Source: a virus
Length of the DNA stretch: 64,000 bases
Direction: 5' to 3' (one strand)
IMG/VR virus record: IMGVR_UViG_3300009159_000053
Location: 22,893-86,892 of that record
Part shown: positions 16,880-26,052 of the stretch, one piece after another
Layout: each line of letters opens with the position of its first letter
Position numbering within the stretch: the stretch's first letter is position 1
Notes under the pieces: model-generated
The model's input: the letters and a program-made list of their open reading frames with translations, nothing else
The model's database searches: none
What the model was told of the DNA's origin: nothing
Position numbers and translations under genes: made by a program

Positions 16880-17018
16880 CGTCGTCTTCAAACTCATACT
16901 CATACATACCGCCATAGCGCATGCCTACATTTAGGATCCAGGAACCAATCATTATCATTACATCGCCAAAAAATCTAAGCGCTCTATTATTAGTTGGATA
17001 AATTAATCTGTTACTCAT
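16872..17018 (-). CDS. Small hypothetical protein (48 aa)
   Basis: This 48-codon frame starts 8 bases inside the end of the preceding zinc-ribbon gene and ends 8 bases inside the DnaC-like gene, the same spacing as many junctions here. The sequence has a hydrophobic centre (FFGDVMIMIGSWILNVG) that may be one membrane-associated helix, then a very acidic tail (YEYEFEDDDV). No family was recognised. Confidence 0.6.
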   Translation of the reverse strand: MSNRLIYPTNNRALRFFGDVMIMIGSWILNVGMRYGGMYEYEFEDDDV

Positions 17019-17160
17019 CTGACCCTCTGTCTACTATGACCTTTTCCCAATCGGTATTACAAGAGTAACACTTAAAATCCATATTCATGCTACCTCGTTC
17101 AACTGCTACGCCTTGTGTCTTGTCTTTACAAGAAGGGCAAAAGAAACTGAACTCGAGCAT
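17011..17160 (-). CDS. Very small zinc-ribbon protein (49 aa)
   Basis: A 49-codon frame from the ATG at 17160 encodes a zinc ribbon with CPSC (about residues 8-11) and CYSC (31-34). It starts four bases after the stop of the 93-residue gene. This is one of several stand-alone zinc ribbons in this replication module. The function is unknown; binding a nucleic acid or replisome partner is inference. Confidence 0.7.
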   Translation of the reverse strand: MLEFSFFCPSCKDKTQGVAVERGSMNMDFKCYSCNTDWEKVIVDRGSDE

Positions 17161-17163
17161 TAT

Positions 17164-17445
17164 TTAAGATCTAAAAGTTACAACGCCAACAAATGATGTT
17201 GGCTTTCCTTTAGCGTCTTTTCCTTCGCCTGCAATCATCTTCACGCTCTTGCGTGGTGTAAGTGCTTGCACTTGGCTTTTGACCCAGCGCTTGCCTGCTG
17301 ATGCGTTTGACCATGCAGCCATGTTCAGTGTCTCTGTGCCATCTATACCTTCAGTTGTTACACTGATGATAGCCATCCATGCGCCACCCTTTTCAACATT
17401 TTTATTTAGATGTGCACTAAATGTCTTTACTACCTTTTTAGCCAT
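17164..17445 (-). CDS. Hypothetical protein (93 aa), beta-rich
   Basis: A strong ribosome site (AAGGAG) precedes the ATG at 17445, which lies 8 bases inside the previous gene. The product is small, basic and probably beta-rich (WMAIISVTTEGID, FVGVVTFRS), possibly an OB-like fold. It could be a second single-strand-binding candidate, but there is no diagnostic motif. Confidence 0.65.
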   Translation of the reverse strand: MAKKVVKTFSAHLNKNVEKGGAWMAIISVTTEGIDGTETLNMAAWSNASAGKRWVKSQVQALTPRKSVKMIAGEGKDAKGKPTSFVGVVTFRS

Positions 17446-18424
17446 TTACATTCTCCTTTAGTCGTTTTTCGTATCTTGCTAGTTGTGCTCTACCAGAAAG
17501 TGAATTCTGGAAAGTACGTCCATCACTTGCTTGCATTGTTCCCATCTTAACTGATGTATCTATTGGGGCGTTAATTTTATTAAGACCAAGGTTCTCTCTG
17601 GCTTGATTCATCTTCTTCCCAAAAGAAGCAAGGTACATCTTATACAGCATAGGTGCTTCATCGCCAATGTTCTTAAAGTTTCTCTCATCTGCCATAAACA
17701 GACGGAGTAACTCTAACTCAATGAGGGCGTTGGTTTCGTATTGCTTTCTAAATTTAGCGAGGGCTCCTGAGAGTTGTTTGACGCTAACTGTTCCAGGGAG
17801 TAAGGGGTACTTGCGCCCGACACGATAAGAAAACTCTGCAGCGACATCCATTGGAGTCCACTCATGCTCTGGTCGTCGTCCCCTAGTCTTAGGATCGGAT
17901 TTTCTGATCTTAGGGCCTGGAACATCTTTCGGTTCGACGAGTCCAAAGCCTGCCAGATTATCTCCATCATCTTGATATTGTCTCATAGGTACTCGTATCT
18001 CTTTCATTAGAATCCCTTTGGATTCAGAATCTTTTAATTTATTACTATCTTTACTATTAGGTACTAATGACTTATTAGTCATACTACTATGTGACTTATA
18101 GTCATGTGAGGTGCGGTAATTTTCAGTGCGGTAATCTACTGCATCCTTTTCTGTAGTGCGGTAATTTTCCACCACTTCATACCAGTCCATACCTTTAAAA
18201 CCATTAGCCCTCTTGCTGGGAGTTCTAATAAGTAGCCCATGCTTCTCTAAGGCTTTGAGAGCACTTCTAACGGTTCGGTCAGAAGTTTTGTTAGTCTGTC
18301 TACACAACTCCTCTACTGAGGTCTTAAAACGGTCTTTGGAGCCCGATAAATGGCAAATTACAGCAAGCAGTCGGAACTGATAATCGGTAAGGGGAACTGA
18401 ATAAGCCTCTAAAGGGATTTTCAA
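17438..18424 (-). CDS. Winged-helix replication initiator-like protein
   Basis: Residues 10-75 form a winged helix-turn-helix of the kind found in phage replisome organisers: YQFRLLAVICHLSG, then TSDRTVRSALKALEKHGLLI. The middle (about 85-150) is polar and repetitive with ENYRT repeats. The C-terminal part is helical. This layout resembles RepA/DnaD-like initiators, and the gene is followed by loader, helicase and primase. Translation starts at TTG at 18424, overlapping the upstream stop (TTGA). An initiator role is inferred. Confidence 0.65.
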   Translation of the reverse strand: MKIPLEAYSVPLTDYQFRLLAVICHLSGSKDRFKTSVEELCRQTNKTSDRTVRSALKALEKHGLLIRTPSKRANGFKGMDWYEVVENYRTTEKDAVDYRTENYRTSHDYKSHSSMTNKSLVPNSKDSNKLKDSESKGILMKEIRVPMRQYQDDGDNLAGFGLVEPKDVPGPKIRKSDPKTRGRRPEHEWTPMDVAAEFSYRVGRKYPLLPGTVSVKQLSGALAKFRKQYETNALIELELLRLFMADERNFKNIGDEAPMLYKMYLASFGKKMNQARENLGLNKINAPIDTSVKMGTMQASDGRTFQNSLSGRAQLARYEKRLKENVNG

Positions 18425-19011
18425 GGGGTGTCTTCCTTAAAGGGGGATATGTCTTTGCCCCCATCTCCCTCTTCAATGCGCTTGGCTACTTCAATGGCTA
18501 ACACATCAAGCACCGTGGTCATTATGTAGTCAGCCATGTGTTCCACAAAGACACCCATACTATCCATCATTGCGGTATACAGTTCGTCAGTTCCTACCTC
18601 TGAGTAATCAACCTCAATCTTATCTAATCCTTCTGAGATATCCCAGACCTCTATACCAAAATCTTCAACAGCGCCAAGTATTAGATGAGCCTGTGTCGAG
18701 TTGTCCCACGCTATTCCAATTACATCATTAGGAGTTATCTGGCGAATAATTTCTTTTACTGGGTTATCGGTAATAACTATGTCATCCGCAGCAATGAGTA
18801 GATGATCTATTTCAAAAGCATTTACTATAAAGCAAGTTATCTTTATAGAGTGCTTCTTACATACCTCTATAACACTCTCAGCAAAATGGTTTTCATTTCC
18901 CGTTACTGGAATAAAGACCTTTAACTCATTAGTTGCGCCGTATTTATTAATGAGGGCTTCCATACCCTCATCAACACATACGTCTTCAAAAGAGATAACT
19001 CCTATATTCAT
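18421..19011 (-). CDS. Hypothetical protein (196 aa), Rossmann-like pattern
   Basis: GGAGG precedes the ATG at 19011. The first 125 residues alternate strands and helices (NIGVISFEDV, ITCFIVNAF, DVIGIAWDN) in a Rossmann-like way. The C-terminus is helical and acidic. Similar hypotheticals are frequent in actinophage genomes. No catalytic residues can be identified. Confidence 0.65.
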   Translation of the reverse strand: MNIGVISFEDVCVDEGMEALINKYGATNELKVFIPVTGNENHFAESVIEVCKKHSIKITCFIVNAFEIDHLLIAADDIVITDNPVKEIIRQITPNDVIGIAWDNSTQAHLILGAVEDFGIEVWDISEGLDKIEVDYSEVGTDELYTAMMDSMGVFVEHMADYIMTTVLDVLAIEVAKRIEEGDGGKDISPFKEDTP

Positions 19012-19018
19012 ACGCCTC

Positions 19019-19297
19019 CTACAGTTGTGATAAACGAGTAGGTGATTTAATCACTACTGGTTTGTTTAAGTACATTCCTATTGCTAAAGATACAAAAGTT
19101 GCTGCAGGAACTAAAACAAAAAAATCATAATACAAATCCATTTGCGCCCAAAGACCTAAGAAACTTAGAGGTAGCGCAAAGTATTTGTTTAAGGTTGGCT
19201 TAGTAATAAAGCCAGAAATAAATAGATCTAGAAATTCAATTACGTAAGTAACTGCCATTCCTGTGAGTAATACTGGGATAACTATGTCTGTAGTCAT
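19019..19297 (-). CDS. Small membrane protein (92 aa, about three TM segments)
   Basis: Three hydrophobic segments are visible (about residues 4-31, 38-57 and 60-76), with a basic C-terminus. It lies between the baseplate genes and the replication genes. A holin-like role is possible by size and topology, but no lysis gene is adjacent, so it is best left as a membrane protein. Confidence 0.6.
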   Translation of the reverse strand: MTTDIVIPVLLTGMAVTYVIEFLDLFISGFITKPTLNKYFALPLSFLGLWAQMDLYYDFFVLVPAATFVSLAIGMYLNKPVVIKSPTRLSQL

Positions 19298-19308
19298 AGC
19301 CCAAGATC

Positions 19309-21519
19309 CTACACCGTAGTGGTGGTGTACTCCACTCCATCATAGGTGCGTAATCTCCAGAAGGCATTCTGGGGTACCCAGTCATTCATAGTCTTACCTA
19401 ATCTAGGAACTTTTTTAGGTTTATTTGGGTACAAATGGGTATAAGAAGCATCATCAGTTCCTTCCCAAACCGCTCCATACTCTGAAGGCAATGACCCATC
19501 AAAGTAATCTGTGGCTATCTGAGACTGTTCAAACTGAATCAAATCAAGAAAAATGGTTCCAGCGGTAGTTCCATAAAAAGAAACCTTGGCATAAGAAGCA
19601 TTTGATGCGGAATCTGTTAATCCAGTTAAAGTAAAATTTGCAAAAGATGTGGTTACAGATATAACTTCAGTTACCGTTTCTACAACAGAATCAGCATCAT
19701 TGTAAAAAGTAATTTTTAAATTTGCAGATAAAGCGGCCAACGCTTTTATGGATGCAGATAATGTGTAATATTTTCCAACAGTAATAGGTATCTCATAGTC
19801 AGTAGTAATACTCCATGGGTTTGTTACTACAAATCGACCACTGTAATCTCCTGAATATCCATATGTTGGAACACTAGAGTTTTGTGTAAAGGTTGCCCCA
19901 CTTAATGCCCACGTAGTTGAGTTGACCTCAAAAGATGGATTTTTAATATAGTTTGTTTTTAAAGGAAGTAAAAACACATCAATTGCACGTGCTTCATCGT
20001 AAGCAACAACGGCGCCCTCCTGCATACAGACCTGGTCTATATAATAAGTACCAGCAGCGCTGTAATCAATTGAAATTCCTGCATAACTAGAGTCTGCATC
20101 AGACGTTGCAGTTTTGCTTGCAGACTTCCACGTATTATTAGCAGCAACAGCAGTAGAACTTTTTGCTGCTGATGTAGGTTGTCCATCTTTATTGTAAAAT
20201 GTAACTGATAAAGTTATATTTCCCGCACTTGCTGGAGACTTTAATTTACAAGAAACAGTGTACTCAGTGTTTGGTAATACTGGAACACCTTGTGTAATTA
20301 CATTGCCACCTCCCACAACTGCAATAACTGAACCATTAAGAGCAGAAGCGTTATAAGAAGTAGTTGCAACTGTTGTTACATTAAACTGATTACTTGCTGG
20401 AACAGTAGTGATAGAATATGTTCCATTAAAATCTGAAGTTAATCCTGAAAGAATAACTGTTTGACCTACTGAATACCCGTGGTTTGCAACAGCAACTTGA
20501 AGAACGGTTGTACCTGCATTTCGTTGTAAACCAGTTACTGTTTTTGCGGTTGGGTTTGCATAACCCAAAGCCATACTGCCTGCGGCTGATGCAACTACTT
20601 TTCCAGTCTTTGTTGTGTCAATTTGGTTTGTATTTGAGTCAGGAACTTGTTCAGTGCTAGAGGTTAGCACTGCGTTACTAACAATCCAATTTCCAACTCC
20701 TCCATAAAAAGTCGAGTCTTGAACTGTTAATAATAAGTTTTCAGAAACAGTAATAGTTGGTTCAAATCCAGTCAATGATTCAGCATATGTTTCAATACCG
20801 TTTTGAGTTCCTTTATGAGTATACATATAAAGGGCTTCACGAATTAATCTTTTTTGATTTTTAACTGGCAAAGCAGATTCTGAAAGTAATCCGTAGTTTG
20901 TAACTTCTGCTGGTATTAATTCAAAAGGAGTTTCTAACCCCGTATGTCTTGGCTTTAATAGATCAATCAAAGTGTATAATTCTTCTTGAGCAAAAGTTAA
21001 TCCCGACATAAATTTATAAAGGTCAGAATCTACATCAACTGCTCCCAAGGGTTCTTGAGATTTGCTTGTAAAAACTCTTGGAATAGTTGCCATAAACCTA
21101 TCTTGTATACCGTGGTCTGACGGAACAATTGCTGTAATAGAACCAGCAACTTTCCAGACTAAAGTATTAGTAAACAAAAACATTCTGTAATAAACTTGTC
21201 TGCCAGGAACTAAAGGTATATCTGTTGGGTTATCTTCTCCATCAATAATTGATGTTCTACTAACAGTTCCTTCTGTTGCAAATTCATCATAAATAATTAC
21301 GCCGTCTTCAGAAGTTTCGGGAAATCCTGCTTGATTTCTTACAAGTCTTATGCGAGTAAATTCACCTCTAGGGGTTTGCCATTCAACAAGCACTTTCGAA
21401 AAAGAAGACACCGTAGATAGTTCTGTTGCCAATACTGACATTGGTTGAACAGAGAATCTAAGATTAACAAAAGACCCATAACTAGATGAGCCGTAATAAT
21501 TTACGCCATATTTTGCCAC
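19309..21519 (-). CDS. Baseplate/tail protein, gpI-like N-terminal half with carbohydrate-binding-like modules
   Basis: The N-terminal 270 residues follow the P2 gpI/phage tail protein pattern (LYKFMSGLTFAQEELYTLID and the helix GTQNGIETYAESLTGF). The rest contains two beta-sandwich modules of the kind that bind sugars (about 270-320 with 405-505, and 515-680) and a small inserted domain at about 320-396. That inserted domain is copied in the gene at 60971-61642. Translation starts at GTG with AAGGGG upstream. The product probably links the baseplate to the fibres. Confidence 0.75.
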   Translation of the reverse strand: MAKYGVNYYGSSSYGSFVNLRFSVQPMSVLATELSTVSSFSKVLVEWQTPRGEFTRIRLVRNQAGFPETSEDGVIIYDEFATEGTVSRTSIIDGEDNPTDIPLVPGRQVYYRMFLFTNTLVWKVAGSITAIVPSDHGIQDRFMATIPRVFTSKSQEPLGAVDVDSDLYKFMSGLTFAQEELYTLIDLLKPRHTGLETPFELIPAEVTNYGLLSESALPVKNQKRLIREALYMYTHKGTQNGIETYAESLTGFEPTITVSENLLLTVQDSTFYGGVGNWIVSNAVLTSSTEQVPDSNTNQIDTTKTGKVVASAAGSMALGYANPTAKTVTGLQRNAGTTVLQVAVANHGYSVGQTVILSGLTSDFNGTYSITTVPASNQFNVTTVATTSYNASALNGSVIAVVGGGNVITQGVPVLPNTEYTVSCKLKSPASAGNITLSVTFYNKDGQPTSAAKSSTAVAANNTWKSASKTATSDADSSYAGISIDYSAAGTYYIDQVCMQEGAVVAYDEARAIDVFLLPLKTNYIKNPSFEVNSTTWALSGATFTQNSSVPTYGYSGDYSGRFVVTNPWSITTDYEIPITVGKYYTLSASIKALAALSANLKITFYNDADSVVETVTEVISVTTSFANFTLTGLTDSASNASYAKVSFYGTTAGTIFLDLIQFEQSQIATDYFDGSLPSEYGAVWEGTDDASYTHLYPNKPKKVPRLGKTMNDWVPQNAFWRLRTYDGVEYTTTTV
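20321..20540. repeat. Copy 1 of a dispersed intragenic domain repeat
   Basis: About 220 bases inside the gpI-like gene resemble 61070-61290 closely, including a 30-base stretch that is identical in both places (it covers codons for TTVLQVAVA). The encoded domain is about 75 residues long (FNGTY and TTSYNAS are landmarks). The DNA-level identity implies recent duplication or recombination. Confidence 0.8.
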
Positions 21520-21531
21520 TAGGGAATCCCC

Positions 21532-21981
21532 TTAACAGCCAGCGAGTAAGAAAGAACTAATTGTTTCTCCTGTTGCGTTAACCGCAGCCCAAGAGGCGGC
21601 TGTTCCGTTAGTGGTTAAATAGTACCCACTATTTCCTGTTTGAGAAGGTAACGCATTAATTGTAGTCCAAGAAGTTGCATAATCACTACCAGATGATTTA
21701 GTTAATACTTGACCTGTAGATCCACCACTGGGCACTGCTCCCCAGACATCTGTTAACCCGTACTCAATATTAGTAATTCTATCTTTTAAAGTATTCCAAG
21801 CCGTGGTTACGGTGTCATAGTTACCTACACCACCAGAGCCTGTCTTTATATTAGTTCCGAGGTTAGCCTGTATAGAATTTACTTCTTCTTGAAGGCTATT
21901 AACGTGTTCGGCCAGAACGGTATCAGTAAAGTCAACTTTTGTAGTAAAAGACTTTACCGATGCTGGATATGATGCTGTCAC
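21532..21981 (-). CDS. Tail fibre-like protein (149 aa)
   Basis: The N-terminus (VDFTDTVLAEHVNSLQEEVN) has a short coiled coil found at the base of many phage fibres. The C-terminal half has the repeat GGSTGQVLTKSSGSDYATSW and GNSGYYLTTNGTAASW, a motif typical of tail fibre shafts. It is likely a short fibre or fibre adaptor on the baseplate. Translation starts at GTG. Confidence 0.65.
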   Translation of the reverse strand: MTASYPASVKSFTTKVDFTDTVLAEHVNSLQEEVNSIQANLGTNIKTGSGGVGNYDTVTTAWNTLKDRITNIEYGLTDVWGAVPSGGSTGQVLTKSSGSDYATSWTTINALPSQTGNSGYYLTTNGTAASWAAVNATGETISSFLLAGC

Positions 21982-22047
21982 TTAATTTCCTCTCAGACCT
22001 AACGGTCTATTTTCTCTTGTTTGTCTCCTATTTACTGTCTTAACTCC

Positions 22048-22575
22048 CTACCCATTGGTTGTATGGGTATGCCCACCAGTAGTTCTTGTTGCTAAAGTAG
22101 ACTTTAAAGTACTTACTGTGCTCTCTAAAGTAGTTATCTTTCCTTCTGCCGTTGTCATACGTGTCTCTAAACTTTTTACCTTATTTGCTAAAGCCATAAA
22201 GGTAGCGGTCAAATCTACTTCTGTAGTTCCGTCAGATTTTTTGACAGTTATAATATGAGCCGATAGTCCAGTTAAAGAGGTTGTATTAGCCAGAGGTTTG
22301 ATAAATATCTTTTTATTCTTACCCTGGTTTTTACCAAATGATCCAATCCAAATAGGGTAGTTTAAACTACCTCCAATAAATTGAATCCAAACACCCTGAC
22401 CTATAACGGGAACGTCAATACTTAGATTAGAGGGTTCTACAGAATCAATCCAATCCGTTATCTCTGTCCCTGTAAGTTGTGGAATAGAAACTTTTAGACG
22501 TCTTTGATCTTTTGGATCCCTATTGTTTTTAACAACTCCCCTATATATTCCAAAGTACAGATTATCTGTATTCAT
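22048..22575 (-). CDS. Baseplate spike/assembly protein with OB fold (gpV/gp5-like)
   Basis: The N-terminal 95 residues show the OB-fold pattern of gpV/gp5/VgrG N-termini: FGIYRGVVKNNRDPKDQRRL, then VPVIGQGVWIQFIGG and YPIWIGSFG. A trimeric coiled coil follows (about 125-165) and a His/Thr-rich C-terminus (GGHTHTTNG) that may bind a metal at the tip. The start ATG at 22575 overlaps the gpJ stop (TGATG). Confidence 0.75.
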   Translation of the reverse strand: MNTDNLYFGIYRGVVKNNRDPKDQRRLKVSIPQLTGTEITDWIDSVEPSNLSIDVPVIGQGVWIQFIGGSLNYPIWIGSFGKNQGKNKKIFIKPLANTTSLTGLSAHIITVKKSDGTTEVDLTATFMALANKVKSLETRMTTAEGKITTLESTVSTLKSTLATRTTGGHTHTTNG

Positions 22576-24134
22576 CAAATCTCACTAAGGTTTACGTTTT
22601 CTTCTAAGAAACGAAATATTTCATCAGGTTCTCCTATTAGCGTTGTTAAAGAAGATCCTGCTCCAAACTCATACAGAGCAGTAACCGTTACGGTTTCTAT
22701 ACCTGGGGCTTGTTGAACTACAAACTCAATGTCTCTAGGATAAATCGTGTCTTCAAATGCCATATTTACATAACCAAAACCTGTAAGCAAAGCATTCTTT
22801 ATGTTTTCTTCTGCTTCGTCAGTTGTGTAGGTTTCTAATTTTGTGTACTGCATAGTGACAACTGCGTCAACATATGTAGGAGGTTGAATTGTTACAGTGC
22901 TTCCAATCAAAACCTTGTCAGCAAGATACTCGGAAACATCTTCTTGAAGTCGAGTAAATTCCGCTGTTGGGTCCTCATTGTCATCTAACCCAGGAGCAAT
23001 GTCGGTATCTTGCGCTGTTCTAGTTGGAGCAAGGTATAGAGTCACTGATGTCCAAACATTTGCAGTTGCATTTGCTTTTCCTACTCCACTTACCGAAACC
23101 GCAAGATCAGAAAAATCTTTTAATGTTACGGCTCTATTTCCTGAACGCAGAGACGATGGAGCAGCAACACGGATCTGTTCATTACTTTCAGGATCTGAAC
23201 CACCTAATCCAACAGCAGCATTTGTTAAAGTAATTGCACCTTGAATTGCGGTTGTCTGACCTTCGGATAACCCAGGAATATAATCAATACTATCTAAAGT
23301 ACTGGCTGATATATTTCCAATAGACCCTCCACCAACAGTGTACCTAACTCTAATTTCTGAGTAGTTTGTAGGAATCGCTCCTGATACACCGTCACCAAAA
23401 TTTATAGTAACAATATTGTCTGAGTCAGAAAAAACTGAGTAAACAAGATTTGTTGGACCGTAATCTAACAAGTGTTGCACTTGTGTCCATTTAGAAAATA
23501 TGTCTCCATCTTGAACAAATACCTCAATTGTTCCATCAACTACTGGTGTCTCTCCAAGTTCAAAAGACATATTCGGAGTGCCATCTGCTGTTCCAACTAA
23601 CTCTCCATATGTAGTTACATCTTCAGCAACAAGAATTACTGATCGTCCCTGTGTTGCTCCCACCGTATATGTACCAGGAGTTTCTCCAGCAATAGCGGCT
23701 ACAACAGCCTCCGCATCAGTAGTAAAGTAAACGGTTTCAACAGTGTCTTCAATAACAACTGTTCCAGTTAGTACAGTTCCTGCGGGTATGGTTACCGAAC
23801 TTGCTGATGTATTTGAAAAAATAACATCAACGGTTGCTGCTCTATAGCCAGCGGGAGTATAGCCATAAGTTAAAGCAATATTTAAAATACTATCTCTTTG
23901 AGTAGCAGTTGCTAAGAAAGCCTCATTAGCGGTTCTATCTATATAGTAAGAGACTAAGTCTCCCATATATGCAAAAGCCTCAACTAAAGCAACACCAAAG
24001 TCTGCAGGATCTGCTGCGGTCCACTCAGGAATTCGATCTTGAATTCGGGCAATCAGTGCGTCTCTAAGCGAATAGTAATCCCTACCAGTGTAATCAACTG
24101 ATACTGGGATATTAGATACTGGGGCTATGGTCAT
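22575..24134 (-). CDS. Baseplate wedge protein, gpJ/gp6-like
   Basis: The N-terminal region (PVSVDYTGRDYYSLRDALIA, then DFGVALVEAFAYMGDLVSYY) and the central conserved helices are typical of Baseplate_J proteins. The length of 519 aa is normal. It forms the baseplate ring with gp25 and the gpI-like protein. It is coupled to gp25 through an ATGA overlap. Confidence 0.92.
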   Translation of the reverse strand: MTIAPVSNIPVSVDYTGRDYYSLRDALIARIQDRIPEWTAADPADFGVALVEAFAYMGDLVSYYIDRTANEAFLATATQRDSILNIALTYGYTPAGYRAATVDVIFSNTSASSVTIPAGTVLTGTVVIEDTVETVYFTTDAEAVVAAIAGETPGTYTVGATQGRSVILVAEDVTTYGELVGTADGTPNMSFELGETPVVDGTIEVFVQDGDIFSKWTQVQHLLDYGPTNLVYSVFSDSDNIVTINFGDGVSGAIPTNYSEIRVRYTVGGGSIGNISASTLDSIDYIPGLSEGQTTAIQGAITLTNAAVGLGGSDPESNEQIRVAAPSSLRSGNRAVTLKDFSDLAVSVSGVGKANATANVWTSVTLYLAPTRTAQDTDIAPGLDDNEDPTAEFTRLQEDVSEYLADKVLIGSTVTIQPPTYVDAVVTMQYTKLETYTTDEAEENIKNALLTGFGYVNMAFEDTIYPRDIEFVVQQAPGIETVTVTALYEFGAGSSLTTLIGEPDEIFRFLEENVNLSEI

Positions 24135-24532
24135 AGCAACTCCTCATAGATTGGTTTAGTACCTTGAATAAGAACCAATCCGACGACGGTACTTACTATT
24201 TCGTCGTTTGGTAATCCATATATTACTTCTATAGTTAGAACGTTTGTGTATGGGTCACTGGTTACGTTAACTTTTTCCAGAGTTAATAACGCTAATTGCT
24301 CTGTAAATGCTTTAGTTACCTCTGACTCTATTTCAACAGCCGCTGTGTTTTCTGTGTTAAAAAGAGAGTAAGGAATTAAAGTACCAAAATTAGGACGCAT
24401 AACTCTTTCTCGTAATGTAGTGCCTAATACTGATTTAACTTTATCTGACCAAATTTTTGATTGAGATTGGCTTGAAGCCACTCGACCATATGGGTCAATT
24501 AAAAAAGGAAGAGAGATCGCTTTTTCAGCCAT
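24131..24532 (-). CDS. Baseplate wedge protein, gpW/gp25-like
   Basis: The 133-residue protein matches the GPW/gp25 family: LPFLIDPYGRVA at the start, LGTTLRERVMRPNFGT in the middle with the conserved Arg-rich turn, and a helix plus strands at the C-terminus. It joins sheath and baseplate in contractile tails. TAATG and ATGA overlaps couple it to its neighbours. Confidence 0.92.
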   Translation of the reverse strand: MAEKAISLPFLIDPYGRVASSQSQSKIWSDKVKSVLGTTLRERVMRPNFGTLIPYSLFNTENTAAVEIESEVTKAFTEQLALLTLEKVNVTSDPYTNVLTIEVIYGLPNDEIVSTVVGLVLIQGTKPIYEELL

Positions 24533-25782
24533 TATTTACCTGTCCACTTTCTTGGGGTAACTTTGTAACCAGCAGATCTTTGAGACACTAGTGGCGACTT
24601 AGCACTTAGTTTAGTGGATGTTGCCTTCCCCTTGGCCTGAGCGTTTTTCAAATCTCTTGTTGGAACAGTACCAGCATTAGAAGGTCTAAATGCACTAGAT
24701 TTGTTATCACCAACTCCATCGGTTACACAAACAAACTCTACTTGGTATCTACCATCGGCATGCATATAGTGTTGTACTTTTTTTACAATCCAAAAGCCAT
24801 CACTATTGTCTCCAGTACCCCTTACTTCAATAGTTCTCCAAGGAGCGATTCTTGGGTCCCCTTGTCCAACACCCGTTGCTGGAATTTTAAATCTTCCCAA
24901 ATGAGATGCGGCTTCAGATAATGATCTAGCCATTGCGTTACTGTTTACCACAACGGTGGTTTTATTTTGAAAAAATAATGGGTCTTTTGTATTTTGTCTT
25001 AAAGACTTTCCTACTTTATTTGGTGAAGTTGTTGATGAGTAAACTTTACCAGTTACTGGATCAACACCGCTGACTGTGTTTCTGGTTCTATTGTACTCAT
25101 CTGGATTTTCAATATAATCTCCAATACGGCTTTCAAACACATCTAGAGTAGGTGCGCTGTAATAATTAGATGGAGATGTTAACAGATCTTTAAATGCCAT
25201 AACTGGAATTACGGTCATAAATTGATTTATCATTTTATCTATAGGATGAAAATGTAATTCAGTTCCTGATACTTGCATTCCATAACCAATTTGATTTGCT
25301 AATTCATTTAATTTTTCCCAGTAAGATTGACCAGCCAAAGACTGTTGAGTAAATCTAGTTGGATGAGATGTAACTACTGGTTTTAATTTAAACTTTCTAG
25401 CAATATCAATAGCAATCTCAGGGGCTGTTTTATTTATCCATACCTTAGAAGACTGTTCTTTTAAAGGATAGGATGCTCCTACACAAATAATTTTTAATTC
25501 ACGATATTGATCTTGTTTAATTGGAAAAGAAACTATGTTTGTATATCCCCTAAAGATGCCAGATACTTTATCGTTTTTCCAAGTAATCTCAACGGGCACT
25601 CCAGTCTTTATACTTTTATATAAAGATGTTGTAACACTTCTATATTTAATTTCCACAATGTCATGTTTACCCATTTCTTGATGTAAAGTAATGCTGCGTG
25701 GTAAAGATGTTATAGAAGGAAAGTCTGGATAGGTAACTTTAAAAGAAGTACTTCTTCTATTTTGAAGTCCTGGATTAAGCAT
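24532..25782 (-). CDS. Baseplate hub protein (gpD/gp27-like)
   Basis: The 416-residue protein has the beta-rich organisation of late control D/gp27 hub proteins (YRELKIICVGASYPLKEQS, then IAIDIARKFKLKPV and LANQIGYGMQVSG). It lies between LysM and gp25 genes, as in other contractile tails. It should form the trimeric hub on which the spike sits. Confidence 0.8.
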   Translation of the reverse strand: MLNPGLQNRRSTSFKVTYPDFPSITSLPRSITLHQEMGKHDIVEIKYRSVTTSLYKSIKTGVPVEITWKNDKVSGIFRGYTNIVSFPIKQDQYRELKIICVGASYPLKEQSSKVWINKTAPEIAIDIARKFKLKPVVTSHPTRFTQQSLAGQSYWEKLNELANQIGYGMQVSGTELHFHPIDKMINQFMTVIPVMAFKDLLTSPSNYYSAPTLDVFESRIGDYIENPDEYNRTRNTVSGVDPVTGKVYSSTTSPNKVGKSLRQNTKDPLFFQNKTTVVVNSNAMARSLSEAASHLGRFKIPATGVGQGDPRIAPWRTIEVRGTGDNSDGFWIVKKVQHYMHADGRYQVEFVCVTDGVGDNKSSAFRPSNAGTVPTRDLKNAQAKGKATSTKLSAKSPLVSQRSAGYKVTPRKWTGK

Positions 25783-26050
25783 TTGGAATCCTTAATTGTG
25801 TACCTGGTTGTATTGTGTCTGGATTTATAATTTTAGGATTAATGTCTAAAATTTGCCACCATAAACCAGGGCTTCCTAAAAATTTAGTTGCTAATATATC
25901 TAGTCGATCAGTTTCAACCCACTCATATATAAAATAACTTTGTAAATAATCTGGGTAAGTTCTAAAAACTGTTAAGTGATACTCTTGTTTTTTAGCATGC
26001 CAAGCCTTAAATAGAGGTCCATCAGCGTATCTGCTATCTAAAAAGATCAT
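25775..26050 (-). CDS. LysM-type tail/baseplate protein (gpX-like)
   Basis: The 91-residue protein has a C-terminal LysM-like unit (ILATKFLGSPGLWWQILDIN, then IQPGTQLRIP). Small LysM proteins bridge the tape-measure end and the hub in myovirus tails. AAAGGA precedes the ATG. Its 3' end overlaps the hub gene by 8 bases. Confidence 0.78.
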   Translation of the reverse strand: MIFLDSRYADGPLFKAWHAKKQEYHLTVFRTYPDYLQSYFIYEWVETDRLDILATKFLGSPGLWWQILDINPKIINPDTIQPGTQLRIPNA

Positions 26051-26052
26051 TT

